Origin: Eublepharis macularius
Taxonomy: Eukaryota; Chordata; Lepidosauria; Squamata; Eublepharidae
Length of the DNA: 64,000 nt
Assembly: GCF_028583425.1 (NCBI RefSeq)
Contig: NC_072790.1
Coordinates: 63,512,052 to 63,576,051 of the forward strand
Direction: 5' to 3'
The notes under the pieces: model-generated
What the model saw: the letters and a program-made list of their open reading frames with translations, nothing else
Told to the model about the DNA's origin: nothing
Database searches by the model: none
In this document: positions 46,000 to 58,194 of the stretch, one piece after another
Position numbering within the stretch: position 1 is the stretch's first letter
Layout of the letters: each line of letters starts with the position of its first letter
Program-made: the position numbers and the translations under genes

Positions 46000-47250
46000 A
46001 ACTGATATAAGCCAACTTGGAACGTCTAACTTGGAAGAATGGAAGTAAGAAAGAAGATGATTAAATGATACTTCACTACTGCAAGATGAAGTAGTACAAA
46101 AATGTAAAAAAGATCTTACAAAATATTTCAAGCTGAATAATACAACTAATATGAGAAGCTAGAAAAGTCTATATCAGAGAATTTTACTGGCAATAGCTGC
46201 ACAAAACAAAAAGAAAAGCAGGAGTCTATAAAAATATAACAGAAAAATTGAAGACATTGGAGCAAGAGGACAAGATTACTAGAAATAAGAAAAAAATGAA
46301 GGAAATGAAGTAATTAAAAAACCAGTTAGACTCATTGGAAGTAGAAGTGCAGAAGGAACTGAAATATTTAAAACAAAGGCATTTTGAAGCTGTGAACAAA
46401 TCTGGAAGATATTTAGCATATTGTTTAAGAAAAGAGACAGAAAAAAGAAGGATACCTGGGATTAGGAAAGGTAATCAAATAGTTTATGCAAAACAAGAAA
46501 AGAAGGCGCAAATAAAACAATTTCAAATCTTTATAAAGAGGATTCTATAAATGAAGTAGAGATGAAGAAAAATTTATCTGAGGTACCAATTCAAGAATTT
46601 ACATCTGAACATAGAAGAATTTTGAATCAAGCGATAACAATACATGAGATCAAACATTCCATCAAAAAATTAAAAATAAAAATTGGGGAAAAAATTAAAA
46701 ATGAAGCACCTGGTCCGGATGGATTGACAGCAACATATTATAAATGTTTTGAAGATATATTAGCAATACCCTTACAAAGAGTAATGAATGAGATACAAGA
46801 CAGAAAGAATATACCAGTAACGTGGAAAAAGCTAATAGAACTTTAACATATAAAGAATGGAACAATCCATCATTACTATAATCATATCAACCAATTTCAT
46901 GATTGAATGTGGACTACAAAATTTTTACAACAATAATGGGAGATAGATTAAGAATATGTATTCCATATGTGCTTCATGAAGATCAAACAGGATTTGTTCC
47001 AAAGAGATATATGAGAGATAACATCTGATATTTGCTAAATGAGTACTCAAGGAGAAAAGGAGTGAAAACGACATTTATGTTCTTAGACACAGAGAAAGCT
47101 TTTGATAATGTGTCTTGGAAATTTTTGATGAAAATATTACAAAATATGAATTGTGGAACCGAATTTGTAAATTGGATGCGAAGCATTTCTATTGGGCAGC
47201 AAGCCAGAATTTTAGTAAATGGCTTCCTGAACAAAGAAAATTGATTTGCC
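46000..47250 (+). mobile_element. L1-type LINE, ORF2 fragment, 5' part (reverse transcriptase N-terminal half)
   Basis: Translated pieces: LRKETEKRRIPGI, then KNEAPGPDGLTATYYKCFED (46700-46760), the L1 PGPDG-T-xYY block. DQTGFVPKRYMRDN follows (about 46980-47025), then TTFMFLDTEKAFDNVSWKFL (47071-47130), the A-FD block. Several stops and frameshifts are present and the 5' end is missing. The reading breaks at about 47250 where an unrelated segment begins. Confidence 0.75.
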
Positions 47251-48036
47251 ACCACAGTTGGAAATAAAGAGGCAGACATATAAGTTGGGATCTAAAGGGC
47301 TGCTTTATTAACATAACAGCAACATAGTCTCAAAAATGGCAAGAACCTAAACTAGCAGTACAGGTCGGGCCCTGGAGTCACTCCTGGCCCTCTGCCCCGA
47401 CCTGTCTGGGCAAGTCACCTGCTGGCCCAGGTGCAAGCCATCCATTGTATGGCTGGTACCCGGCCTGGCCAAGCTAAGTGGTTCACCCCTTTAAAGCTCC
47501 CCCACCCAGCTGTAAAGCAGCGGGGGGAGACTAGCTTGTCCAGGGATTCCCCATGAGGGTGTTTGTCCTCGCAACTGGGCCGTAAAGCAGCCAGCCGATC
47601 CTGGCAGACCCCAGTTTCCCCACCAATGGGGATGTGCCAAGAGTGCTCACTGGCCTGCTCATCTTCCCCTAAATTCTCACCTGCCCCCAGTGGCAGTTGA
47701 AGTCACCAAGCCAATGACCTCCCTCAACGAACAGTGCAAGGTAGGTGAAAAACTCCCTTCCCAGAGGCCAATTTGAGAAAAAGGAGAAAAAATTCCTACC
47801 TGGCCCCATACAGGCAACAGCTAATCCTGCACAGAAATAGGGTGAGGTGGGTGGGTCAAGCATGAGGCGTGACTGAGCTGTTGGGGGCAGATCAGCCTGA
47901 GGAGGCCTGTAAGCTCTGCCCCTAACACATACCCAGATGCCCGGGAAGAGCCTGCCTGCGTCCCTTCCTCCGTGGGGGCAAATAATGGCACCCGGCTAAG
48001 GCGGCAGTTGCCACTTGCTGGGAGTGCTGCAATATC
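47250..48036. mobile_element. GC-rich insertion inside the L1, class unknown (possible antisense LTR)
   Basis: Within AT-rich L1 sequence, about 790 bp of GC-rich DNA starts near tgccaccacagttgg and ends near gggagtgctgca. On the - strand a poly(A) signal in gttaataaagcagcccttta and a CA end (ctgtggtggca) could be those of an LTR. The flanks show no clean target duplication, so this stays tentative. Confidence 0.45.
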
Positions 48037-49290
48037 TAAGGTGTCCAATATTACCCCAATATCACAAAGGCATTGGAAATACTGGCTGTGAAAATTAGAC
48101 AAGACACTAGAATTATTGGAATAAAAGAAGATAAAGAAGAATACAGAATGAAAAACTATGTAGATGATGTTATAACTATGCCAAAATCAAATATTTTAAA
48201 AAAAATATATAATGGAACAAATATTTATATTTGGATTGAATTCTAGATATAAACTGAACAAAAAGAAGACTAAGATAATGTTATTAATGGCAACTAGAAC
48301 AGAATAAGAAGAGATAGGGGGAAAAATAACATTGTCTGGTATTGTCACCAGAAAACTAGTCAAATATTTGGGAATAAATAAATAAATTAAAATAAATAAA
48401 TAAATTTAGGACAAAATGATAACTTATATAAAGATAACTATCAAAAAGTTTGGACAAGGATTCCTGAAGATCTGCAAAGATGAGAAAAACTGAATATTTC
48501 ACAATTAGGAAGAATCTGCAGTTAAAATTAATATATTACCAAAACTGAACTTCCTATTTCAAATATTACCAATCTACATAGATGAGAAGATCATTAAAAA
48601 GTGGCAGAAAAAAATAAATAACTTTTTATGGAATAGGAAGAAAGCAAGAATAAGATTTAAAATATTACAAGATGGGGGAGGGGAAAAGAGATGAGTTAGC
48701 GGTACCAAATTTTGAATTGTACCGTCAGGCAGCTGTGTTAGTTTGGATATCAGAATGGATTATAAATCCACACTGAATAAATTTAAAGTTGGAGATAATT
48801 AATAACAAAGAAGGTGACGCTCATAACTTGAGTGATGGCCTACTAAAAATATGTTTCTAATGCAGAAATACATTAAGTCCACCAACTTTGCCATTGACAT
48901 TTCCAATTAATGCCTACATAAATTCATAAATTCATATGAATATACAATAGATATACAAGGGAAAATAAAAACATGGCAAGAAATTCAGTTTCAAGGAAAA
49001 AAAATTCTATGGCTGATGCATTATCAAATGGTGTCTAAACTTAAAGATCAACTATTTGAAGATGTTGGTTCAAAGAAGTATATTTCACAGAAAGTGTTTT
49101 TGGAAAAAAAAATGATGAAAGGGATGATGGGAGAAATACTTTGTGGTTTATATATTCTGTTACACATAACTTTTTCTGATTTACACAATTGTTATATAAT
49201 CCTTTCTTCCTTTGTGTATCCCTTATATTATTTGTTTTTCAGAATAAAATATATCATAAAAATGTATGAAGAGAATTAATAAAGGTACAC
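48037..49290 (+). mobile_element. L1-type LINE, ORF2 fragment, 3' part
   Basis: Resumes at KALEILAVKIRQDTRIIGIK and EEYRMKNYVDDVIITM (about 48070-48180), with the L1 YVDD active-site block. KWQKKINNFLWNRKKARIRF is at about 48600-48660 and the late C-terminal region at 49016-49279. Frameshifts are common. The 3' end is near 49290. Confidence 0.75.
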
Positions 49291-49904
49291 ATAATACCAA
49301 ATTGCAAGAATGTGAAAAAATGATAATAATTACAAAATTACAAAAACCATCATGTACTGAAATAGACATATGTTATAAAGAATGGACAAGCTACAAACAA
49401 CACACACAACAAAGACAGGATGCTGGCTACATTCCTGTTTCGATGTATGAATCTTCATCTGTCATGGAAAATAGCTGTAACATTTTAAACATATCAACAG
49501 AGCCCCTCTTTTTTGTGGCATTTCAGATAGCATTTCTGCAATCAGGTGTGGAACCACATCATCCAATCACCTGTGGCCAAATTTCATGCAGTATGCCATG
49601 TAGCAAAATACACATATATCAGGATTAAGGTCACGTTGCATCATTTGTATAACTGAGGTATGGAAAATTATCTTATGAAATTAATCAATCTATGTTCAGT
49701 GGGGAAGAAAACAATTATATCCTAGTGCTAACCCTTACTCAAATTCTAAACCATGCGGCAGAAGAGATCTGGAATTCTGTTTGAGAATATTTTTAGTGTA
49801 CGTCTGTTGATATATACTAAAGTCGATGCAAGTAGTTGGATATTCTGTTGGCCTTGTAGCTGCCCGCTATATAACACTAGTGTGGTTAGGTCATCACATC
49901 AGCC

Positions 49905-50370
49905 AATTTTTTTTCATTTTATGCTTTATTAAGATTATATCAGAGAAAACAATACACACAGTCTTACAGAATCAGGAAAATGTGTGTTTCCATGTTCAAT
50001 AAACAATATCCAGTTTTTAACAAACTTATTTGATTGGGATTCTCTTCCTTCTCTTCTATAGTAAGCTAATTTCATTAGAACGGCCACTCTTCCTATCCTG
50101 GCAGTGGCAGTGCAATTTTTTTATTTCCATACTCTGGCTACACAGAATCTTGTTGCTGTTATGAATGCTGTTACTAATTCTCTGTTATCAAGTCTGCCTC
50201 ACTTTCTTGAAACCCTCAGTAGCTATACTTCAGGATCTTTCAGGCTCTCATAACCAATATTTGTAATCAGTGTCCATATTTTATCCCCTAAAGGTACAGC
50301 TTATTTAATGAACACTAATAAATATTTTTCATATCCTTACTTTCAGCCAATGTTTTGCTATATTGAGTCC
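49905..50370 (-). mobile_element. antisense L1-type ORF2 C-terminal fragment
   Basis: The - strand reads fragments such as ELVTAFITATRFCVARVWK, close to the C-terminal ITAARxLxAxxWK region of L1 ORF2. It is degraded and lacks a clear 3' tail. Confidence 0.55.
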
Positions 50371-50404
50371 ATAAACATGTTTCAGTATTAGGGGTGGTCA
50401 AATG

Positions 50405-50690
50405 CTGTCCATCAAATATGGCTTCGAATTTTGACTAGCACATTCAGTTGTTCCTGGAAACAGGTGTGTATCCAATGAAGATCTTTTAGTACAGAGGTGA
50501 TATGATCTTCATATCCAGCACCTGAGAATAACCTGGCTGCCGCATTCTGGGCAAGGTGATGTTTCTGAGCAGTTGCAGCATTACAGTAATTTAACTTAGA
50601 TATAATCAGAACATGAATCAGTCTGGATAGATCATGCAGCTGGTGTATGATATGAAGCTGATAAAAAGTGCTACATGCCAGGCAACCAAA
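50405..50690 (-). mobile_element. antisense L2-type fragment
   Basis: The - strand reads IISKLNYCNAATAQKHHLAQNAAARLFSG and VLKDLHWIHTCFQEQLNVL, the L2 C-terminal region (LDYCNAL...[15 protein letters not shown]), in a frame of 119 codons (50412-50771). Confidence 0.7.
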
Positions 50691-50699
50691 AGCAGAGCT

Positions 50700-51000
50700 G
50701 CCCCAGCCATTCACCAAAGCTGTAGGGAGAACACATGGAAGGCAACTTTCTATGATGCATTTTCCAGGCAACTAGCCACATTTATATCTTCCAGTCAGAG
50801 AAATCAGCACAGAACTGTGGCAGCCAATCACCACAGTCTTAGGTGGGTATGGAAGGCAAGGCACACCTTCTTTTTCTGTTTGGATTTCCTGGACAAGTGA
50901 CTGCCTTTATCCTTTCCAGTTGGATCAATGAGCACAGAGCTATGCCAGCCAATCACCACAGCTCTAGGGCATTAATACGGAGGGCAGGAAGCTAACTCTC
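50700..51000. repeat. three degenerate tandem blocks, about 115-127 bp
   Basis: The words gccagcca.tcacca.agct.tagg and atgg/cggagggca recur at about 50703, 50818 and 50944. Confidence 0.55.
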
Positions 51001-51632
51001 ATGGAACCATAGCCAGCAGCTGACAAAATTGCATGCCTCCAGTGCCACGCCTATCTCTTCTCCGTACAGTGCCGCAGTCCTGCCGGTTTGAGTGGGTGTA
51101 TCTCCAGAACTAGTGCAAAGTATCATTTAAACAAATCCTCCTTTAGTGCACTTGGACAGTCATGGAGCATGGTCACTGCAGGAAAAGTAATGCTGGTCGG
51201 GGTTGGTGAACCCTCATGGTCAACCAATTTTCTTCTAAAGCCCAGAGAAAGACTTCATAATCATAGTCTTTCTGGGCTCTTTTTCGTTCTGAGTAAAATG
51301 GCAAACCTGTACCCCATTGAACCTTTCACCCTTCTCCATCATATCCCAATGGGGTGTGTATGTTTGTTTTGTGGAGACCATGCTGGAGAGTCTGCAACTG
51401 AGTGGTAAATGGCAAGAATAAGAGAATGGTTTGCTTGCAGTTTCCTGGCATAGGAATCAGTGAAACAATGAGCATGCACCAACAACAGTCACCTACTTTT
51501 CATGAGAATAAAAAAAAAGCTAACAAATTTTTCAACCCAAGCCTGACATTGTCCCACTGAAAAACTACCCGATCACAATAAACATTTCTTTCCACGGCCC
51601 AGGATATGAAAACACAATGAAAATTTTCAAGA

Positions 51633-51645
51633 TGCACATCCCTAG
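51633..51645. mobile_element. right terminus of a hAT-like element (left end not found)
   Basis: gatgcacatccctagtaaca repeats the right end of the 11457-12982 element. The DNA to its left (51060-51630) is probably element body, but no left inverted repeat is visible. Confidence 0.4.
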
Positions 51646-51659
51646 TAACAATCCTCTTC

Positions 51660-53350
51660 GTTACAGCTGTTATAGAAAAATTCTTGGAATATTTCTTCAG
51701 TGTTGTTGGCTAATTATGTTTAAATAGCATACCTGGCAGCATGAGATGAAGTCTGGCAGTTATCAGTTTAGGGCAAGCTTAGCAATAATTGCACATCAGT
51801 ATGAGTTTTTCTTTTTTGAGGTTTTAAATTGCTTTAATCCAAATGTCCTCATTACCCTGCTATTTTCTCATCCAATTGATCTGTGAAACTTTCTTTGACT
51901 TTTTAAAATATTATTTGCTTATGAGCAAAGAAAGAGCGAAAAATGAGCACAGAATATTCCTTGCTTATGAGTTGTGCTTCAACAATGAATGTGAAAACAT
52001 ATGGGATATGAAGACATATCATGGGAATACCAAAGATTCTAAATTTTAAAAAGAAGTTTGAATGTAAGGAAGAGACCATAGCACTTCAAGAACATTGAGA
52101 AAATATCTTTCTGAGGTTATATCTTGATTAGCAAACTGTTAAAATTCCAACAAGATTAAATCAAGCTATGTGAACCACAGTGAAGTCTACTTTTTAAAAA
52201 ATATCCAAAGAAATTCTGAGTAGTCAGTTAAAGGTGACGCAGGTAAGACCAAGGGCTTGTGATATTCTTGCTTGCACAATATTTTGCAATCAGCTAAGAA
52301 CTACATTGTAGGCAAAACATTTACCAGCCTTCCAGAGTCCAGCTGTATCCTCTCTGTTCTTTTAACTCAGTCCTCAAAAATGTATTAAGTGTTCCAGAGT
52401 GTTTGTGTGAGTTTATCTTGAACAGATTGGAAATGAAAACATTTTTGTACTCAGAAAAAACTCCTTGATAACTTATCCAAACTTGAGAAACCCCCCTCAA
52501 AACAAAATAACCTTTATGACATCATTGGAAATGACTCTTGACAACTAATAAGCAGGCTACAAATATTTATGGTCAGAAACAGGATTTATTTTAAGTTCTC
52601 CCCCTAGCTATGCAAGAAGCCAGGGCTGTATCCAGTCTGTGAACATACATATTCGACCCAAACAACAGGGCTTATTGCTAGTTTAAAATAAAATCAGAAA
52701 TGATATTACATTCTCAAGGTTGTTCCTAGACTGATAGTCTGATTGCTGAGTGATCCAATGTAGCAAGCACTGCAGTATGATTCCCTCAATATACATGGAT
52801 ATCATAATAGTGCAAGGACCACTAAAAAAAAGTTTAAAAGGGGGATGAATTATACAGTTGCTCATGTGAACCAGACACATGTATGGGAGGGATAATGGCA
52901 AGAGGAGGGGTTGGAGATTTGTGAGAGGGCACAAAAAAGCCTCCACATGCATTGATATGCGCGGGAAAAGCAGGATGAAAAATAAAGACAGACCAAAACT
53001 GGTCTCACAAAAACGCTTAAAAACCGGGTTCATCATGACCTGCTTGCACATGGGAAATGATGACGTGTGTAACGAATGAGATAACCCGCCAGAGTTCTGT
53101 TGGCAGGACATCCAATTAAGGACGTGTGGAAGTGACCATACACTCCATTGCAGGCTGAAAGTAAAAAGGAAAACCCATTTCATCTTTAAATTAATAATGT
53201 TTTAATTAATTTTAGGTGATGTACATGGTATTCAATCATTTAAAGCCAAATGGAGTGGTTTACTTTGTGTTTAGTTGTCTTTTCCTGGGTATGCATTTAC
53301 TACATTGACAATTCCTTACCTTTCTTGGCTGAAATTATGCATCCTTGAAG
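51660..53350. other. intergenic, no gene recognised
   Basis: No exon, LINE or SINE could be supported. The longest frame (52683-53183, - strand, 166 codons) is hydrophobic and resembles nothing known to me. The stretch 52830-53180 has uneven composition and may be an old repeat. Confidence 0.5.
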
Positions 53351-53359
53351 TAGAAAAAA

Positions 53360-53505
53360 AGTTGTAAACAGCCATATTGGTCCACACAAAATCCCCAAAC
53401 AAGAACAAAATCCATGTAATTCCTTTTATTAGAACCAAACACATTGACTCAAAACATTGTGCAAGTTTTTGAGGTCACCAGAATTCTTCATCAGGCTGGA
53501 TGTTA
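53360..53505 (+). repeat. dispersed repeat (tagccatgttagtctgt family), degraded
   Basis: Contains acagccatattggtccacac, then attccttttattagaacc and gaggtcaccagaattcttca tcagg, the usual order of this family. Confidence 0.5.
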
Positions 53506-53643
53506 CAAAGTTTTTGTGAGGTCTCTCCCTCACTAGCACTCCAGCCAGCCCTCTGCCATCCTGCTGGTTGGTGTCAGGCCACAAACCAGCCAGGAAAGGA
53601 GGCTGCAGTGAGGAAGATGGCCTCTCCAGAGCTGTCTCCCAAT

Positions 53644-54372
53644 TAGAGATGGGCATGAATCGAATTACGACCCAAAAAAACACACGAACCAGGCCGCGAA
53701 CCAGTGGTTCGTGGAAGCTTGTTTCCACGAACTTCCATGAACTGGTCTACTGGTACATTTGGGTCGTAAAGGGGCAGTTTAAATAACCATTTCCCCAGGG
53801 AAATGGCCATATAAACTTTTCCTGCAGCTTGCAAGCTGCAGGTCCCTTAAACTATCAGCTGGCAGGCCACTGTGGCCACCATTTGAGGGGCAGGAAGGCC
53901 ATTTTTTGCCTCCTCTGCCACCCTGCAGGTCCACGCAGCAGCAGAAGAGGCCAAAAATTGCCTTCCCACCCCTTGCAGGAGGAGGGGGAGGATGCCGCAG
54001 GCCCGCAGGGCAAGGTAAGTGTGGGGCTGGGGCTAGGGAGGCTGGGGTTTGAGCAGTTTAAAGGGCCCTGCTGCTTGCAAGCAGCAGGTCCCTTTAAACT
54101 ATCAGCTGGCAGGTGGCGAGGGGGGATCCTCTCTGCCACCTGCCAGCTGATAGTTTAAAGGGACCTGCCATTTGCAAGGCTGGAAAGGGCCCTTTAAACT
54201 GTCAAATGCTCCTTTCCCTGCTACTGCCAAGCGACTGGAAAGAGGCATTTAAACCCCACGAACCACAAACTGGTTCGTAAACTGGACCCAGTTTGTGCCA
54301 CTTCGTGGTTCGTGAAAAGCCATGAACCACTAACCTCATGGTTCTTTTTTTTGTGGTTTGTGCCCATCTCTA
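53644..54372. mobile_element. non-autonomous hAT-like transposon, 729 bp, sister of 31711-32539
   Basis: Ends tagagatgggca and gtgcccatctcta are inverted. Flanks ctcccaat (53636-53643) and ctcccaac (54373-54380) match at 7 of 8. The interior has aaactatcagctggcagg three times and a perfect 30-bp-arm hairpin (54088-54164), as well as gaaccactggttcgtgg-type palindromic words. It shares termini and hairpin with 31711-32539. No transposase. Confidence 0.8.
54088..54164. repeat. perfect hairpin, 30-bp arms, 17-nt loop
   Basis: 54088-54117 (gtccctttaaactatcagct plus ggcaggtggc) is the exact inverse of 54135-54164 (gccacctgccagctgatagt plus ttaaagggac). Confidence 0.92.
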
Positions 54373-54712
54373 CTCCCAACCACCACCAGCAGAACTCACA
54401 GGAACTCACTCATACAGGAGTTTCCTTGCCCTGCCTCCAGGCCTCCTTCCAATCCCGCCCTGGCCTTCCCATTGGCTGGAAGGGCTGTGTCAGCCTTTTA
54501 GCCGCCCTGACTCCTCTTCCAGCTCATCCAGGGCTGGTTTGTTCACCCACTCCCTGGTTGAGCCCACACTGGCCCCAGCCCTGACTTGACTACTGTTGGA
54601 GTCCTACTGCTAGCCAGGCTTTTGACAGTTATTGGGACATTGGCTGATTGTGAACACTGGTATTATACATTGGTTAAATTTTTGTCAGAGAGCTTTGAAA
54701 TATTATTAAGAG

Positions 54713-54970
54713 CGTACTTACTTACATTACTCATAGTCCACCTTTCTCATTGAGACTCAAAGCAGATTACACAATGGAAGCCATTGCAATAAATATAATA
54801 AAACATCTGATAAACAAAGTTACAGGACTCAGATTAGAGGAATCTGAAAACAAATAATAAGTATTAGACTGATATGTTAACAATGCCAAGAAGTAGAATT
54901 ATATAGATGGAAAACAATGTAGTGAGAGCAAGATAATACATACAGCAAACAATAGTATATGCTATACAAA
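54713..54970 (-). mobile_element. antisense L2-type 3' tail
   Basis: acttacattactcatagtcc, then acctttctcattgagactca and aagcagattacacaatg are the inverse of the L2 3' end at 56445-56500. The 5' continuation is too degraded to follow. Confidence 0.5.
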
Positions 54971-55522
54971 GCAGCATAGCCCATAGTTTTATTCCTTTTA
55001 TTAAAACTCCTTAAACCATTGCATTATATTATAGTCCTATTCACTTTATCAAAATACCCTCCCGAACAATTCTTTTTTACATGTTTTTTACCTGTTTGTT
55101 GAATGCCTGAAACTTGGGGGCCTTGCTGACCTTCTCAGGTAAGCCATTCTACAAGGTGGAGGATACACCAGAGAATGCATGTGTACAGGCAGTTGTTGAT
55201 TTCCCCATTTGCAAGGTGGTACTTGCAGAAGACCCTGCTCTTAGCAAAGTTGGTGTTGTGGGGAATAGAACACAACAAAACAGTTGCTGAATACATGCAA
55301 CTGAATCCATCCTATAGATTTATAGATAATCTACAGCTTAAAGAGTAAGAATCTTGACTTATTAACATTTCCTCTACAGAGCTTGTATCTATCCAGCAGT
55401 ATTACCAGATACAATTATGGTGTTCTGAATGCCTAACAGTTCAGCACTGCTGAAGTCAATTGTCTTGAAGTGTAACACTGATTATTAGTAGCACATCACT
55501 GGAAAGATAATTAGCATTCAAT

Positions 55523-55608
55523 CCTATGGAGTTACTCCAGTCTAAACCCATTGAAATCAATGGGCTTAGGCTGGAATAACTCTCCATAGGATTGCACTGT
55601 AAGTATGT
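55523..55608. repeat. foldback repeat, second member (caatccta ... taggattgcac)
   Basis: The left arm caatcctatggagttactcc agtctaaacccattga and the right arm tcaatgggcttaggctggaa taactctccataggattg pair over about 38 bp. Same family as 8266-8362 but much better preserved. Confidence 0.75.
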
Positions 55609-55914
55609 TTTAGATGAAGCAGCATAGAATTCTATGGACAAAAGAACAGAACTGAACTGTAGAACCACACGTATCTCTGGGCAACAAGTGTATTTATCAG
55701 TTAAGGACATTTTGCATGTGAAATGGAATCAAATGATGGACTGCAGTGTTTTATATTCACCACACCATGTGCTTGAAACTCAAAGACTTCAAAATTTCTG
55801 CAAAAAAAAAATTCTCCAAGAGTACAACAAAAGGTGACACTCAAATTTTGGAAGAAAAAGTATTGCTTATATTGTATGATACAGCACAGGACAGAACACT
55901 AGATAAGCTCTACA

Positions 55915-56500
55915 AACATATTAGATGACATCAATATGTGGATGAAACCCAGCTCTATATCTCATTCTCCAAATCACTATGGGAGGCAGTGGAGACACTG
56001 GGTTGCTGCCTAACAGCCTAACAGCGAAGATCAACTGGCTGGAAGCAAATTGAACCTGAATGCAGACAAGATGGAAGTGATGCTCATTGGGAAGGCAGAG
56101 ATCTTGAAGGACATTGTACTTCCCACCTTCAATGGAGTTCATCTGACCCTTGCAGACTCAGTTAAAAGCCTAGGGGTTATTCAAGAGGATTTTTTTACTC
56201 AGATAAGAGGGTTGTACTGTAGTGAAGTTGTCCCAAAGAGATGCATAACTAAAGGGATAGGGATTAGAGACCTCCTGGACATTTATATGTTGTTTAATAT
56301 GTCAATCTGCTTGTGGTCAGTTTAGCATTTCTTCTGTATTAGATTCCTGCTAGTTTTAAAGCTTTGCAAATTTACAGCTGTATACTCAATTCTATTGTTT
56401 ATTGAAATGTCTTTGAAATTGACTGTACTGGCTCACACTATGTAATCCACCTTGGATCTCAGTGAGAAAGGTGGACTATAAACAATGTAAATAAATAAAA
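55915..56500 (+). mobile_element. L2-type LINE 3' fragment
   Basis: Starts with a degraded RT end reading RYVDETQLYISF (YxDDTQLY block). It passes through NLNADKMEVMLIG at about 56050-56088 (L2 LNPDKTEVLL). It ends with atgtaatccaccttggatct, then cagtgagaaaggtggactat and aaacaatgtaaataaataaa, the L2 tail. Confidence 0.75.
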
Positions 56501-56703
56501 TTTAATTTTAAGAGACGCACGGGTAGGTGAACTGTATTTCTAGCTACCTTATGTGTGGTCCATCATTACAGGCCTTTTTATTCCAGTGTGGTTCTCTTCT
56601 CATACAAGAAGCAGCAATGTTAGGCAAGGTAAGGCACAGAGAAAGTTCAGCATCCTCTTTGCTATACAAAAATTAGATAATTAACCCTTTGCACTCTCTC
56701 TTG

Positions 56704-56705
56704 AA

Positions 56706-56748
<43 letters not shown>
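56704..56748 (+). repeat. (GA)n microsatellite
   Basis: About 22 GA units with one gaaa interruption, followed 20 bp later by a 14-base C run (56770-56783). Confidence 0.95.
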
Positions 56749-57593
56749 TGAACCCCAAAAGTGCCACCTCCCCCCCCCCCCCCAGTCACATTGAGTTTGG
56801 TCCAGAATCTAACAGGCTTCATTAAGAGTAAGTGGGCTGGAATAGGCAGCCATTAAGGGTTGAATACAGTGATTAAGAATCAAGCTTATATAGATTCTTT
56901 GAGTACCAAGAGCCTTTTCTTTTCAAATACATATTGTTAAATCACAGTAGAGAATTGTGCCCTGCAATATTAAATTCTAACAAAGGAAGACTTTACTAAA
57001 AGGCAAAAAATAAGCAGGTGTCTGCCTGATGTCAGTTTTGATGTATCCTTTATTATTATGTAAGAGAAAGTGCATATCAGTGTAAATGAAAATGTATGAA
57101 ATATGGATAATAATTAACAGGAGGCAGAGGTACTTTTGGAAACAGTAATTACAGAGAAAAGAGGTTTGTTGACCTATGAAATTTGCAGAGCTGCTAGCAT
57201 TGTTTCCTTTCTAGTGATTTGGAAAGAGGGACACAAAAATATCACTCTTGCCACATAAAGTTACTAAAGGAAAGGGAAAAATGAATATCCAAAGGTAAGT
57301 TTGTCATCTTGGTTTGCTTTGTTTTGTCTTCAACAGTTAAACTAAGGATGTGATTATTGAATCATGATTAATGCCACTTGGCAAAGAGATACTAATTGAT
57401 AACAGGAGCTTGGTGTGAGCAGTTGGCTGAACTCTAGTTGAAGACATGCTAGGTAACCCAGAGAGACTTCTTACGAAACATTTATGCTACTGAAACGATT
57501 TCCAAGATCCTGTATTCCCTTCTGCAACAGGCCTAGTTCCTGCTTCTGCATTGATTAGATGAAATGCTGCTTGACAACCTCTCTTCTTACAAT

Positions 57594-57671
57594 AAACACT
57601 GGCCTCCAGACTACCTGGGCAACCCAGTTGCATCCCATGGAGTGGGGGGAGGGGATGCATGGCTGCCATTG
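57594..57671 (+). repeat. split direct repeat A1
   Basis: aaacactggcctccagacta, cctgggcaacccagttgcat, cccatggagtggggggag and gcatggctgccatt. Compare A2: aaacaccgacccccagactt, acctgggtggcccgcag, cccatgggtgggagaggg and gcatggcagcggccat. Confidence 0.65.
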
Positions 57672-58194
57672 TCAGGGCTGGGTGGCCCACATGGCCCATT
57701 CAAATTTCCTCACCAGCCAATCAGGGCTGGCTGGCTGGGCTGCTCAGGGGCAGGTCTATCGCCAGGTCATTTAAGGAAGGGCCAGCCACGCCCCTCGTCA
57801 CTTGGCAGGCAAGTGTAGTGGAGGCAGCTGCAGGCACCCAGGGGTGGCTGATTAGTGGCTGTTTAATGGTGGCAGATCGGTGGGAGATGGGCAGTGGATC
57901 AGCGGCTGTTTGGTGGCAGCAGCTCAGCAATGGGGGCTTGTCAGAGGTTGAAGCAGTGGCATGGCAGTGTGGCATGGCAGTGTGGCCTAGAGCAGGGCAG
58001 CTTGGTGATACGGCCAGGAGTGGAGCCTCAAGCAAAGCAGTGCAGCTGAGGGGAGGCAGCACGGCCGGCAGTGCAGAGGCACAGTAGTGGCACTGGAGCT
58101 AGACTGCATAGCCAGGAGAGAGTGGTGCAGTGGGGCCTGAGGGGCAGGTGCTTGCCAGGCCCTTATTTACTTAACCTCTTAAATAAATAAGGTC

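Noticed and set aside
46000..49290. Functional L1 ORF2
   Set aside because: Multiple stops and frameshifts, missing endonuclease, and a large insertion.
52683..53183. 166-codon - strand frame
   Set aside because: Hydrophobic, no recognisable domain, no splice context, no relation to neighbouring genes; probably chance.
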